DNA of 7,085 nucleotides, from NCBI GenBank assembly GCA_964527215.1, contig CAZGNZ010000073.1:1-7085 (forward strand), given 5' to 3'. Source of the DNA: CAZGNZ01 sp964527215. Lineage in GTDB: Bacteria; Fidelibacterota; Marinisomatia; SCGC-AAA003-L08; JACNLC01. The notes beneath the pieces were generated by a model that was given only the letters and a program-made list of their open reading frames with translations, was not told the origin of the DNA and made no database searches. Position 1 is the first letter of the stretch. Each line of letters starts with the position of its first letter. A program made the position numbers and the translations under genes. Shown here piece after piece: positions 1 through 6,039 of this stretch.

Positions 1-29
1 AGTTCCCTTCTGTACGAACTTCCCTTTAG

Positions 30-69
30 AAATTATTATCGTTTATACCTATATTCAGGATAATAATTT
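30..69. promoter_or_regulatory. Perfect 11-bp inverted repeat upstream of the Rrf2 gene (candidate operator)
   Basis: AAATTATTATC at 30-40 is the exact reverse complement of GATAATAATTT at 59-69, with an 18-nt spacer (41-58). A shorter nested dyad, CCT (48-50) and AGG (57-59), sits inside. The right arm ends 14 bp before the ATG at 84, and the ribosome binding site AAAGGA is at 72-77. TATATT at 50-55 could be a -10 box, but no good -35 box is visible. Rrf2 proteins commonly bind dyads overlapping their own promoter, so autoregulation is a natural inference. The dyad could instead form a 5'-UTR hairpin. The repeat itself is certain; its function is not. Confidence 0.55.
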
Positions 70-83
70 ACAAAGGATTTTTC

Positions 84-521
84 ATGATCTATTCTAAATC
101 AGCTGAATATGCTATCCAGGCAATGATCTATCTGGCTCTGAATGGAAACAATGATAAAATTATGGTGAGTGAAATTGCCGAAAACTATGACATCCCTCGG
201 CATTTCCTGGCCAAACTGGTGCAGTCTCTGGCAAAACATCATCTGGTTCAGTCCACCCGGGGACGCGGAGGCGGCATTCGCTTAAATAAACCGGCATCAG
301 AAATAAAAATTATTGATATTGTACGGGCGGTTGACGGTCCTCCGCCGGAAGTGGATATGTGTGTGATTGGACTGGATGAATGTTCAGATGATGTCCCCTG
401 CCCGCTGCACGAACAGTGGAAATTGATCAAGGATCAGATATCCGCCCTGCTGAATCAGGATAATTTGGAAAATCTCGCCAGGGAAGTTATCAAAAAAAGA
501 GAACAGCTAAATCTGGATTAG
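84..521 (+). CDS. Rrf2-family iron-sulfur transcriptional regulator (IscR/NsrR-like)
   Basis: A 145-residue protein, the usual size for Rrf2 regulators. The N-terminus (MIYSKSAEYAIQAMIYLA) is the typical first helix. Residues 28-58 form the helix-turn-helix, with IPRHFLAKLVQSL as recognition helix, and RGRGGGIRL (59-67) is the wing. Cys93, Cys100 and Cys106 followed by His109 give C-X6-C-X5-C-X2-H. This closely follows the cluster-ligand layout of IscR (three Cys, with a His two residues after the last), so binding of a [2Fe-2S] or [4Fe-4S] cluster is likely. AAAGGA at 72-77 supports the ATG at 84. Family members sense Fe-S status, nitric oxide or redox state; which applies here cannot be told. 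No isc, suf or nitrosative-stress gene lies in the window, so it stands alone, facing a convergent TerB-like gene. The upstream inverted repeat suggests autoregulation. Confidence 0.93.
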   Translation: MIYSKSAEYAIQAMIYLALNGNNDKIMVSEIAENYDIPRHFLAKLVQSLAKHHLVQSTRGRGGGIRLNKPASEIKIIDIVRAVDGPPPEVDMCVIGLDECSDDVPCPLHEQWKLIKDQISALLNQDNLENLAREVIKKREQLNLD

Positions 522-525
522 CATT

Positions 526-586
526 GACCGATTTCCCGGTACTCGGGCCGGTTCTTCCTTCCCGGTCTTTTCCCGACCGTTCGAGT
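526..586. terminator. Inverted repeats between convergent genes (possible bidirectional terminator)
   Basis: The short gap between the two convergent genes is GC-rich and contains nested dyads: ACCG/CGGT (527-530 / 537-540), ACTCG/CGAGT (541-545 / 582-586) and, inside that, CGGTC/GACCG (563-567 / 575-579, 7-nt loop). Position and structure fit transcription ending from both sides. There is no clear T-tract after any stem, so a classical intrinsic terminator is not shown. Confidence 0.25.
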
Positions 587-594
587 CCTGAATA

Positions 595-957
595 TTACGT
601 GGATGCCTTGGCTTCTGCATACAAGCCGTTAAACAGGTTGTTGAGAACCTGAATCAGTCTGATTTCTTTTGGATCAGACCGACCGTCACATTTGGCAATA
701 TACTTCAATGCCTCCAAAAGATTCCGCTTCATGGGATCGGTCAGCCTGTTAATGGCATCCAGCGTGTCAAACGCAATTTCGTAGGCTTCAATATCTGTCC
801 GCTTTTGCAGTATTCCCTTGACCTCCTCTATCTCATCCTGCCTATATCCATATCGATTGATAATCTTTGAAATTCTTCCGATCTCTTCATTATGAATTAC
901 ACCGTCAATTTTGGTCAGTATTAGGCATATTGATACAAATCCTTCACGCGGCGTCAT
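595..957 (-). CDS. TerB-like small acidic helical protein
   Basis: A 120-residue, mostly helical protein with the duplicated acidic signature of the TerB/TerB-like fold: an Asp-Gly then Glu motif near the N-terminus (IDGVIHNEE, 17-25) and again in the second half (CDGRSDPKE, 90-98). TerB was named from tellurite resistance operons, where these Asp/Glu clusters bind metal. Many TerB-like proteins lie outside such operons and have no known role. No other ter gene is present here, so tellurite resistance should not be assumed. The ATG at 957 has a strong ribosome binding site (GGAGGAA, 960-966). There is no signal peptide or membrane segment, so it is probably cytoplasmic. It is convergent with the Rrf2 gene and lies 182 bp behind the large secreted-protein gene, probably with its own promoter. 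Confidence 0.72.
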   Translation of the reverse strand: MTPREGFVSICLILTKIDGVIHNEEIGRISKIINRYGYRQDEIEEVKGILQKRTDIEAYEIAFDTLDAINRLTDPMKRNLLEALKYIAKCDGRSDPKEIRLIQVLNNLFNGLYAEAKAST

Positions 958-987
958 GCTTCCTCCAGGATGATGGCTTGTTTACAA

Positions 988-1021
988 AATATATCAACCA
1001 TAAAAATTACTTAATATATCA
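988..1021 (-). promoter_or_regulatory. AT-rich direct repeats upstream of the TerB-like gene
   Basis: On the minus strand the 9-mer TGATATATT occurs twice, at 1021-1013 and 996-988, exactly 25 bp apart, in the AT-rich block before the TerB-like ATG at 957. The nearer copy contains TATATT, a possible -10 box, but I see no convincing -35 box at the right distance. The repeats could mark the promoter or a binding site, or be chance in AT-rich DNA. Confidence 0.25.
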
Positions 1022-1060
1022 GATCATTTTAAACCCTGCAGTCGTTTTCGGGCTACTTTT

Positions 1061-1110
1061 CCGAAATCCCCAATGCCGGAAAGTGTCAGAAGACCGCAGG
1101 GGATTTCCGG
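1061..1110. repeat. Imperfect inverted repeat in the gap before the TerB-like gene
   Basis: CCGAAATCCCC (1061-1071) pairs with GGGGATTTCCGG (1099-1110), giving 11 base pairs with one bulged base and a 27-nt loop. It lies 30-79 bp past the stop codon of the large secreted protein (1140) on the minus strand. In that direction the stem is followed by AAAAGTAGCC rather than a T-run, so it does not look like a standard rho-independent terminator. It may still end or stabilise the transcript of the secreted-protein gene. Confidence 0.35.
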
Positions 1111-1139
1111 CTGCAATATTTAGACACGTATCCAATCAG

Positions 1140-3755
1140 TTATTTTAACAGAATCAGTCGCACTCTGGAGTGATCTGCGGTTGTTTTCACCTCGGCAAAG
1201 TAGATTCCGCTTGCCATACCGGCAGCATCCCAGAAAAACTGGTGCATTCCCATTTCCTGGTATCCCATGTCAAATCTTGTTACCTCCCTTCCCAGTATGT
1301 CATACACCGTAATCTGCACTTGGGATCTGGATTCAAGGATGTATTCAATATTTGTCCCGGCATTAAACGGGTTCGGATATGCCGATTGTATGGCAACCGC
1401 TTTAACCACTGTAACCAGCTCAGCCGAAATCTCTTTTCCGTCCCAGCCCCCAAGAATGATATCACTGATTTCCGGATGTCCGGCAAACTCCAGCAAGATG
1501 CCGTTTGAAAGCGGTTTCAGTTCCGCGGCTATCAGCAGAACGGTCTGCCGGTGATGGTGCAGTTCCCAACCTGGCGGAAGTAAATTGCGGCGGATATGAA
1601 ATTCCCCGTCACATTTCAGCTGGATACCGGCAATTCCTTCCCAGCTGTCAACGTTCAGCGTCCCTTCACTCAGGTAAAATTCTACCTGTTCAGGGATTTC
1701 AACAGGCTGGCTTCGACCGCCCATAATCAGATTGATGGCCAAAATGACATCCAGAATATCAATAATGCCGTCGGCATTAAAGTCGGCCAGATACAACTGG
1801 ATAAGGGTAAAATCGTTATATCCCAGAATAAAGTTCACGATCTGGACAATATCGAGCACATCAATTCCGCCGTCACCGTTAACATCCCCTTCCAGCGGCA
1901 GCTCACCACTTTCAAATGCTCCCATGTCCGGTGCATCACCGGAATAATCCATTGGACTCAGATCGATGAGCGTATCCGCTTCCCAGACAAATGAAGCCGT
2001 TCCGGCATCGATGCACGGTGAAATTCCGTCCAGAGTAAAATCACCTGAACTGGGTTCAACAAATTCCGGCTCAGATAACAGATTCCCCTCCATCCAGTAA
2101 ACGGTCTGCGGATTATCAATGGCATTGGGTCCGCCCTGCACATTGGAGTAGGCCATCATCATTGAACTGGAATTTCCAACAAAACTGATTTCGTGCGGAT
2201 AATCATTCCAGAAGATGCTGTTCACTATGGTTGGAGCAGCACTGTCCTTTATCAGGAGTCCTCCGCCCCGCAGCGTGGCAAAGTTGTTGGCCACTGTAAC
2301 ATGTGAAATCTTCGGCGCAGAACCGGCATATATATACAGGCCCCCGCCCTCTCCGTCGGCCCCTGTTGCGGAATTATTGGCAATGAGAAGACGTTCCAGT
2401 CTCGGATTGCAGTGGTCATCACAGATCAGACCGCCGGTATTGGCCACTGCCGTATTGTGGGTGATCATTACATTGGTTACGGTGGGATGGCTGTACTCCC
2501 AGATATACAGGCCGCCACCGCGGAAATCTGCCGTATTGCTGCGTATTTTCACATTGGTGACAACAGGGGAACAGCGAATCTGAAATCCCATCCCTCCGTA
2601 GTCCACATAAGCATGATTTTGCCGAATGACCGAATTTCTGATCACTGGATTAGAATCATAGTTCACGCAGACGCCCGCGCCTACATTTGCAGTATTTTCA
2701 TAGATCTGCAGGTTGGTAAGCTGCGGATGAGAGAAATTCCCCACAAACACGCCCCCGCCTGAATTGCCGTGATTGCTGTAAATCCTCAGATTTGTTACGG
2801 TGGGAGTGGAGTAGTTTCGGCAGCACACCCCGCCGCCGGGACCGTCACCCATGGATGCATCGCCATTGGTAATGCAGAAACCGTCAATATGCGCACCGGA
2901 ATTTTCACCACTGATGAATTTCACCACCGATTCAGCCCCGCCGCCGTTGATAATCGTATTGTTGATGTGAATGCTGTCCCCGGTAAACGTGAACATGGAG
3001 GCCAGAAAAAGATTCTTGCCGCTGAAATTGACATTCTCGTAGTATGTGCCGTTGTGCACCAGAACGGTATCGCTGTCTTCCGCCACACCGATGGTGTAAT
3101 TGATGGTTTCAAAGGGATTGGCCGCGGTGCCTTCACCAGTGATATCCGATCCCTCATCATCCACATGCCAAATGTGCTCCGACGCATAAATGCAGGAGCC
3201 GTCATCAATGATATTGTCGGGATCGTAGTTGATGGCAGCGGGATCGGTACAGCCGGTGCAGGTGGAGTTGTCGCCGCCGCAGACCCCACAGACATCAAAA
3301 TAATTTTCCGGGCAGTAATAATCGTCATTCTTATCCGCATCATTGACCACCCAGCCGGTCAGCACTTCGCACAGGTAGGCTGATACCAGATGATTGCCCC
3401 AACCATCACCGTCCTGATCCTCAAATACCAGAATCAGCTCCTCGCAGCAGTTGCCCAGATCATCCTCCACCCAGAGCCCGTCACAAGTGCCGTTGCAGTC
3501 AATGATGTTGGAAAAACAGGTGTCATCGGGATCATCGGGATTCTGAACCCAGCCCTCATGTTCGTAACAGGCCAGCGCAGGGTAAATAGGATTGCCCAGT
3601 CCGTCTCCGTCATAATCAAACCAGACCGTAAACGGCTCCGGACAGCAGTCCCCAAAATCATCATCAATACAGTCTCTGCCCGTGGGTGTCCCGGAAAGCA
3701 GAATGCCTCCGGCCACTGAGAGCAAAATAACACGGAAAAAGCATTTACTAAACAT
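1140..3755 (-). CDS. Secreted beta-helix protein with Ca-binding modules, dockerin and T9SS C-terminal sorting domain
   Basis: 871 residues from the ATG at 3755, chosen because GGAGGAG lies just upstream; an in-frame GTG at 3791 lacks such a site. Order: signal peptide (about 1-22); two thrombospondin-type-3-like Ca loops, DYDGDGLGN (47-55) and DQDGDGWGN (113-121), in a Cys-rich region; CGVCGG (156-161); a GCTD...DGSCIY module (168-190); a right-handed parallel beta-helix (about 195-533) with coils reading GGGVxV-xN-PxVTNxxIxxN; its cap with SPCIDAG (579-585); a dockerin pair, DVNGDGGIDVLD (624-635) and DFNADGIIDILD (658-669); a beta-sandwich (about 690-780) resembling a cohesin-like fold; and a C-terminal domain from YPNPFN (793-798) to SGIYFAEV and a basic end, as in type IX secretion cargo. 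Such beta-helices often bind or cleave polysaccharide, but no catalytic residues are recognisable. It is probably exported by Sec, then T9SS, to the cell surface or medium. Its upstream neighbours on the same strand are also dockerin proteins. Confidence 0.88.
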   Translation of the reverse strand: MFSKCFFRVILLSVAGGILLSGTPTGRDCIDDDFGDCCPEPFTVWFDYDGDGLGNPIYPALACYEHEGWVQNPDDPDDTCFSNIIDCNGTCDGLWVEDDLGNCCEELILVFEDQDGDGWGNHLVSAYLCEVLTGWVVNDADKNDDYYCPENYFDVCGVCGGDNSTCTGCTDPAAINYDPDNIIDDGSCIYASEHIWHVDDEGSDITGEGTAANPFETINYTIGVAEDSDTVLVHNGTYYENVNFSGKNLFLASMFTFTGDSIHINNTIINGGGAESVVKFISGENSGAHIDGFCITNGDASMGDGPGGGVCCRNYSTPTVTNLRIYSNHGNSGGGVFVGNFSHPQLTNLQIYENTANVGAGVCVNYDSNPVIRNSVIRQNHAYVDYGGMGFQIRCSPVVTNVKIRSNTADFRGGGLYIWEYSHPTVTNVMITHNTAVANTGGLICDDHCNPRLERLLIANNSATGADGEGGGLYIYAGSAPKISHVTVANNFATLRGGGLLIKDSAAPTIVNSIFWNDYPHEISFVGNSSSMMMAYSNVQGGPNAIDNPQTVYWMEGNLLSEPEFVEPSSGDFTLDGISPCIDAGTASFVWEADTLIDLSPMDYSGDAPDMGAFESGELPLEGDVNGDGGIDVLDIVQIVNFILGYNDFTLIQLYLADFNADGIIDILDVILAINLIMGGRSQPVEIPEQVEFYLSEGTLNVDSWEGIAGIQLKCDGEFHIRRNLLPPGWELHHHRQTVLLIAAELKPLSNGILLEFAGHPEISDIILGGWDGKEISAELVTVVKAVAIQSAYPNPFNAGTNIEYILESRSQVQITVYDILGREVTRFDMGYQEMGMHQFFWDAAGMASGIYFAEVKTTADHSRVRLILLK
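2202..2804 (-). repeat. Tandem beta-helix coils within the T9SS protein
   Basis: About eight consecutive coils of roughly 23-27 residues (protein residues 318-518), each with the pattern P-x-V-T-N-x-x-I-x-x-N-x-A-x-x-x-GGG-x-x-V/I. Examples are HPTVTNVMITHNTA and APKISHVTVANNFA. The stacked Asn and Gly-Gly-Gly positions are those expected of turns in right-handed parallel beta-helices (NosD/pectate-lyase-like). The DNA repeats are diverged, so this is an old duplication array rather than a recent expansion. Confidence 0.75.
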
Positions 3756-3758
3756 GTA

Positions 3759-3765
3759 CTCCTCC
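3759..3765 (-). promoter_or_regulatory. Ribosome binding site that sets the start of the T9SS beta-helix protein
   Basis: The minus strand reads GGAGGAG, then TAC, then ATG at 3755. This near-perfect Shine-Dalgarno sequence picks the ATG over the in-frame GTG at 3791, and the chosen start also puts the hydrophobic signal peptide at the very N-terminus. Confidence 0.85.
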
Positions 3766-3781
3766 AATTTCAATAATTCCT

Positions 3782-3796
3782 GCGCATTCACTGCGC
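3782..3796 (-). other. Small hairpin in the leader of the T9SS protein gene
   Basis: On the minus strand GCGCA-GTGAA-TGCGC forms a 5-bp stem with a 5-nt loop, 26 nt before the ATG. No T-run follows, so it is not an intrinsic terminator. It may be a leader element between the LRR gene and this one, or chance. The whole 109-bp gap (3756-3864) shows no other clear signal, and a promoter there cannot be placed. Confidence 0.3.
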
Positions 3797-3864
3797 TGAT
3801 TCAAATTCTTTTTAAAATTCCCGTTTCATACTTCAATACTCTCGCACTTCGATTGATGCAGGTA

Positions 3865-5604
3865 TCAAGATTCACCAAGAATATAATTTGCAATCTGCAC
3901 GACATCTAGAACATTCAGGATACCATCCCCATTCATATCTGCCAGCAAAAAGACCAGCGGGTCCGGCTCGGTGCTGTTCAGAATGATGTTCACCAGCGTG
4001 ATCAGATCCTGCACATCCACGGTTTGATCCAGATTGACATCACCGGCATACTGACAGCTGCCGTCTTCAATACCGGCATCCGGATTGTAGTTGAAAGCGT
4101 TCAGATCCGTGCAGCCGACCTCTCCACAATTCTGATCGTACAAGCCAACCACATCGAGATCACTTTCTGTCAGATATGCTGGAATCAGGTTTATATCCTG
4201 TTCGCCATTTGAACAATACAGGAAATTATCCCCCACTCGAATCTGGTACAGTGCCGGATGAAACTGCAGCGAATCCGGTAGGGTAATCAGCTGATTGTTC
4301 TCAATCTCCAGCCTGCCCAGACCCTCCATCAGCCGTATGCCTTCCGGAATTTCCGGAATCTGATTACCATTCAGCTCCAGGACCGACAGACCGGTCAGAC
4401 CCAGAACCGCCTCCGGCCAGATTTCAAACCCGTTGTCTTCCAGATACAGACGGGTTAAAGCGGTACATCCCGAAATCGATTCCGGCAGCGATTGGAGTTG
4501 ATTATTATCCAGATACAGACGATTAAGGTTTTCCAGCTGATCGATTCCTTCCGGGATTTCGTTAATCTGATTCTGTGAGAGCCCCAGCCGCACCAGCTGA
4601 GGCAGTTGAAATATGTTTTCCGGAAATTCGGATATCTGGTTGTCGTTTATGTACAGCTCATTCAGTTGAGAAAGATTCGAAACATCCAGTTCAAAAGTCG
4701 TCAGCTGGTTTTCACTCAGCCTCAACTCCTGCAGTTGATGCAGACCGGAGATTTCGTCCGGCACATCTTCAAAAAAATTGACGCTCAGTTTCAACTCAAC
4801 CAGTTCTGTAAGATTTTCAAAAGATTCCGGCAGGTCAGACAGCTGGTTTTCCTGCAGATTCAATTCAGTAAGCGATGCCAGATCACCAAAACATTCCGGC
4901 AGCCCGGTGAGTTGATTTTGATCCAGTTCCATTGATATCAAACTGCTCAAACTGCAGAACCCTTCCGGCAGGTCAGTCAGGTGATTGGACTGGATATTCA
5001 ATACGGTCAGATTGGTCAGATCACCAATGCTTTCCGGCAGAACTGTGAGTTCATTGCTTTCCAGGTTCAGAGAGGTGATTTCAAGATTTCCAATGGATTC
5101 GGGAAGCTGTTCAAGATCATTTTCCTGCAGGGCCAATGCATTCAGCCCTGTCAGATTCCCGAATGACCCCGGAAGTGATGTCAATCGACAGGATGATATC
5201 CCTAACCCTGTGAGACTGGATAGATTTCCAAAATTTTCCGGTAGAGCAGTCAGCTGTGTTGATGTCACGTTCAGCGACTCCAGGCTTGCCAGATTGCCGA
5301 ATGATTCCGGCAATGTTGCCAAAGCACTCGACTGCAGCTCCAGAACAGTCAGGGCGGAGAGGCTGCCGAAGCTTTCAGGTAAACTTGTCAAACCGACAGA
5401 TTCACCAAAAATGGTCATCAGACTGGATAAATTGCCAAAAGACTCCGGCAGTGTACTGAACCCGAGATAATCTATGGCCAGGGTCTGGAGACTGGTCAGG
5501 TCACCGAATGATTCCGGCAGTTCACTGAGGAAGGTGTACGCCAGATTCAGATACTCCAGACTGGATAAATTCCCAAAGCCGACCGGCAGGGATTCCAGAT
5601 AGTT
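3865..5604 (-). CDS. C-terminal part of the LRR/dockerin protein (after the internal TGA)
   Basis: 579 codons without a start of their own. The first Met (codon at 5418-5416) lies inside an LRR unit (SSLMTIFG) and has no ribosome binding site before it, so independent translation is unlikely. It holds most of the LRR array. Past the LRRs come a short linker with three Cys, a GCTD...DGSCQY module (full-length residues 638-660) and a dockerin-type pair, DVNLDQTVDVQD (663-674) and DMNGDGILNVLD (697-708). The first loop has Q where the canonical Gly stands, and the second has N at an Asp position, so Ca binding may be weaker. The protein ends two residues after the dockerin (ILGES), with no T9SS sorting tail. 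The LRR part would be a protein- or glycan-binding surface; the partner is unknown. Confidence 0.8.
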   Translation of the reverse strand, partial: NYLESLPVGFGNLSSLEYLNLAYTFLSELPESFGDLTSLQTLAIDYLGFSTLPESFGNLSSLMTIFGESVGLTSLPESFGSLSALTVLELQSSALATLPESFGNLASLESLNVTSTQLTALPENFGNLSSLTGLGISSCRLTSLPGSFGNLTGLNALALQENDLEQLPESIGNLEITSLNLESNELTVLPESIGDLTNLTVLNIQSNHLTDLPEGFCSLSSLISMELDQNQLTGLPECFGDLASLTELNLQENQLSDLPESFENLTELVELKLSVNFFEDVPDEISGLHQLQELRLSENQLTTFELDVSNLSQLNELYINDNQISEFPENIFQLPQLVRLGLSQNQINEIPEGIDQLENLNRLYLDNNQLQSLPESISGCTALTRLYLEDNGFEIWPEAVLGLTGLSVLELNGNQIPEIPEGIRLMEGLGRLEIENNQLITLPDSLQFHPALYQIRVGDNFLYCSNGEQDINLIPAYLTESDLDVVGLYDQNCGEVGCTDLNAFNYNPDAGIEDGSCQYAGDVNLDQTVDVQDLITLVNIILNSTEPDPLVFLLADMNGDGILNVLDVVQIANYILGES

Positions 5605-5730
5605 TCAGTAAAGATCCAGGTAGGTCAGGTTACTGAGATTGCTGAAAGATTCGGGCAGATGAAACAGGCCGCCGTTGCATTCCACCGTCAGCCACTCCAG
5701 GAACTCAAGATCACCGAAACTTTCCGGGAG
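4222..5730 (-). repeat. Array of about 22 leucine-rich repeats, 69-bp period
   Basis: About 22 units of 23 residues with consensus LxxLPESFGNLxSLxxLxLxxN, the spacing of the bacterial/plant-type LRRs also seen in PidL-like and Ras-suppressor-like proteins. The first 14 units (high coordinates) are very alike, mostly LPESFG. The last 8 are diverged (for example ISEFPENIFQL, FEIWPEAVLGL). One unit, LEQLPESIGNLEITSLNL, is one residue short. The stack should fold as a single curved solenoid. The internal TGA at 5605-5607 falls in the second unit. Confidence 0.9.
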
Positions 5731-6027
5731 ATAACTTACCTCCCACGGCAAATCCAGCGACACCAGCCGCTCATTTTCCCAGCCCTGTTCACCCAGTTCC
5801 AGCGGCTCCGCATCCAGTTCGTTCAGAAAAATGATATCCTGCAGAATCTGCAGGTCACCTTCATCATAGTCGCGATCATGGGATACCGGGAAAAACCCAT
5901 CCAAATGATCGGTCAGAAATGCATTCCGGTATGTTTCTATTTCCTGTCGATGTTGAACCGCATCGCAGTTGAATTCAGCCGCTGAGAGAATTGTACTGAT
6001 CAGTGGAATTATTAATAGTGGATTCAT
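5605..6027 (-). CDS. N-terminal part of the LRR/dockerin protein (signal peptide and first LRRs)
   Basis: 140 residues ending at the internal TGA. A Sec signal peptide (MNPLLIIPLISTILSAA, likely cut before EFNCDA) is followed by an acidic region of about 80 residues of unknown fold (19-98), then the first two LRR units (LPESFGD..., LPESFSN...). TGGAG at 6033-6037, five bases before the ATG, supports the start. If the stop is real, the product would be a short exported protein with too few LRRs to fold as a solenoid, so it is probably non-functional. Confidence 0.75.
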   Translation of the reverse strand: MNPLLIIPLISTILSAAEFNCDAVQHRQEIETYRNAFLTDHLDGFFPVSHDRDYDEGDLQILQDIIFLNELDAEPLELGEQGWENERLVSLDLPWEVSYLPESFGDLEFLEWLTVECNGGLFHLPESFSNLSNLTYLDLY

Positions 6028-6039
6028 TATGACTCCAGT
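6028..6039 (-). promoter_or_regulatory. 12-bp intercistronic gap with ribosome binding site
   Basis: The TAA of the upstream beta-helix gene (6042-6040) is followed by ACTGGAGTCATA and then the ATG of the LRR gene (6027). The only signal that fits in the gap is the ribosome binding site GGAG. There is no room for a promoter or terminator, which argues that the two genes share one transcript. Confidence 0.7.

Larger units (their letters stand above)
3865..6027 (-). pseudogene. Secreted leucine-rich-repeat/dockerin protein gene, interrupted by an in-frame TGA
   Basis: One continuous frame of 720 codons before the final TGA, broken only by TGA at 5605-5607 (codon 141). The codons on either side read NLTYLDLY-stop-NYLESLPVGF, so the LRR pattern continues in register without insertion or deletion. 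The stop falls at a variable surface position of the LRR consensus, just before the conserved Asn, where other repeats carry E, D, N, S or G. One substitution from GGA, TGG, CGA, TCA, TGC or TGT would explain it. It is either a nonsense mutation, making this a recent pseudogene, or a sequencing or assembly error. The two halves are listed separately. The gene begins 12 bp after the stop of the upstream dockerin protein, with its own ribosome binding site, so the two are probably co-transcribed. Confidence 0.75.

Noticed and set aside
595..957. Tellurite resistance operon
   Set aside because: Only a single TerB-like gene is present, with no terA, terC, terD or terZ neighbour; TerB-like folds occur widely without that role.
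867..1148. Plus-strand frame of 93 codons across the TerB-like start and the following gap
   Set aside because: It overlaps the well-supported start of the TerB-like gene, has no domain and no ribosome binding site, and runs through intergenic stem-loops.
2769..3383. Plus-strand open frame of 204 codons opposite the T9SS protein
   Set aside because: It mirrors the beta-helix coding region, has no ribosome binding site, no recognisable domain and a biased Ala/Ile/Val composition typical of an antisense shadow.
3756..3791. GTG at 3791 as the start of the T9SS protein
   Set aside because: It would add 12 polar residues ahead of the signal peptide and translate through the ribosome binding site of the ATG at 3755; it has no good site of its own.
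3865..5418. A separate LRR protein starting at the Met at 5418
   Set aside because: The Met lies inside an LRR unit; repeats continue unbroken upstream, and no ribosome binding site precedes it.
4985..5470. Plus-strand open frame of 161 codons opposite the LRR array
   Set aside because: Its periodic composition is the antisense of the 69-bp LRR repeats; the minus frame has a far better protein reading.
5605..5607. TGA as selenocysteine
   Set aside because: It sits at a variable solvent-facing LRR position, no redox motif is nearby, and no convincing hairpin follows directly.
4222..5730. Regular 69-bp repeats as a CRISPR-like array
   Set aside because: The period is explained by 23-residue LRR units in a continuous reading frame; there are no identical repeats with unique spacers.
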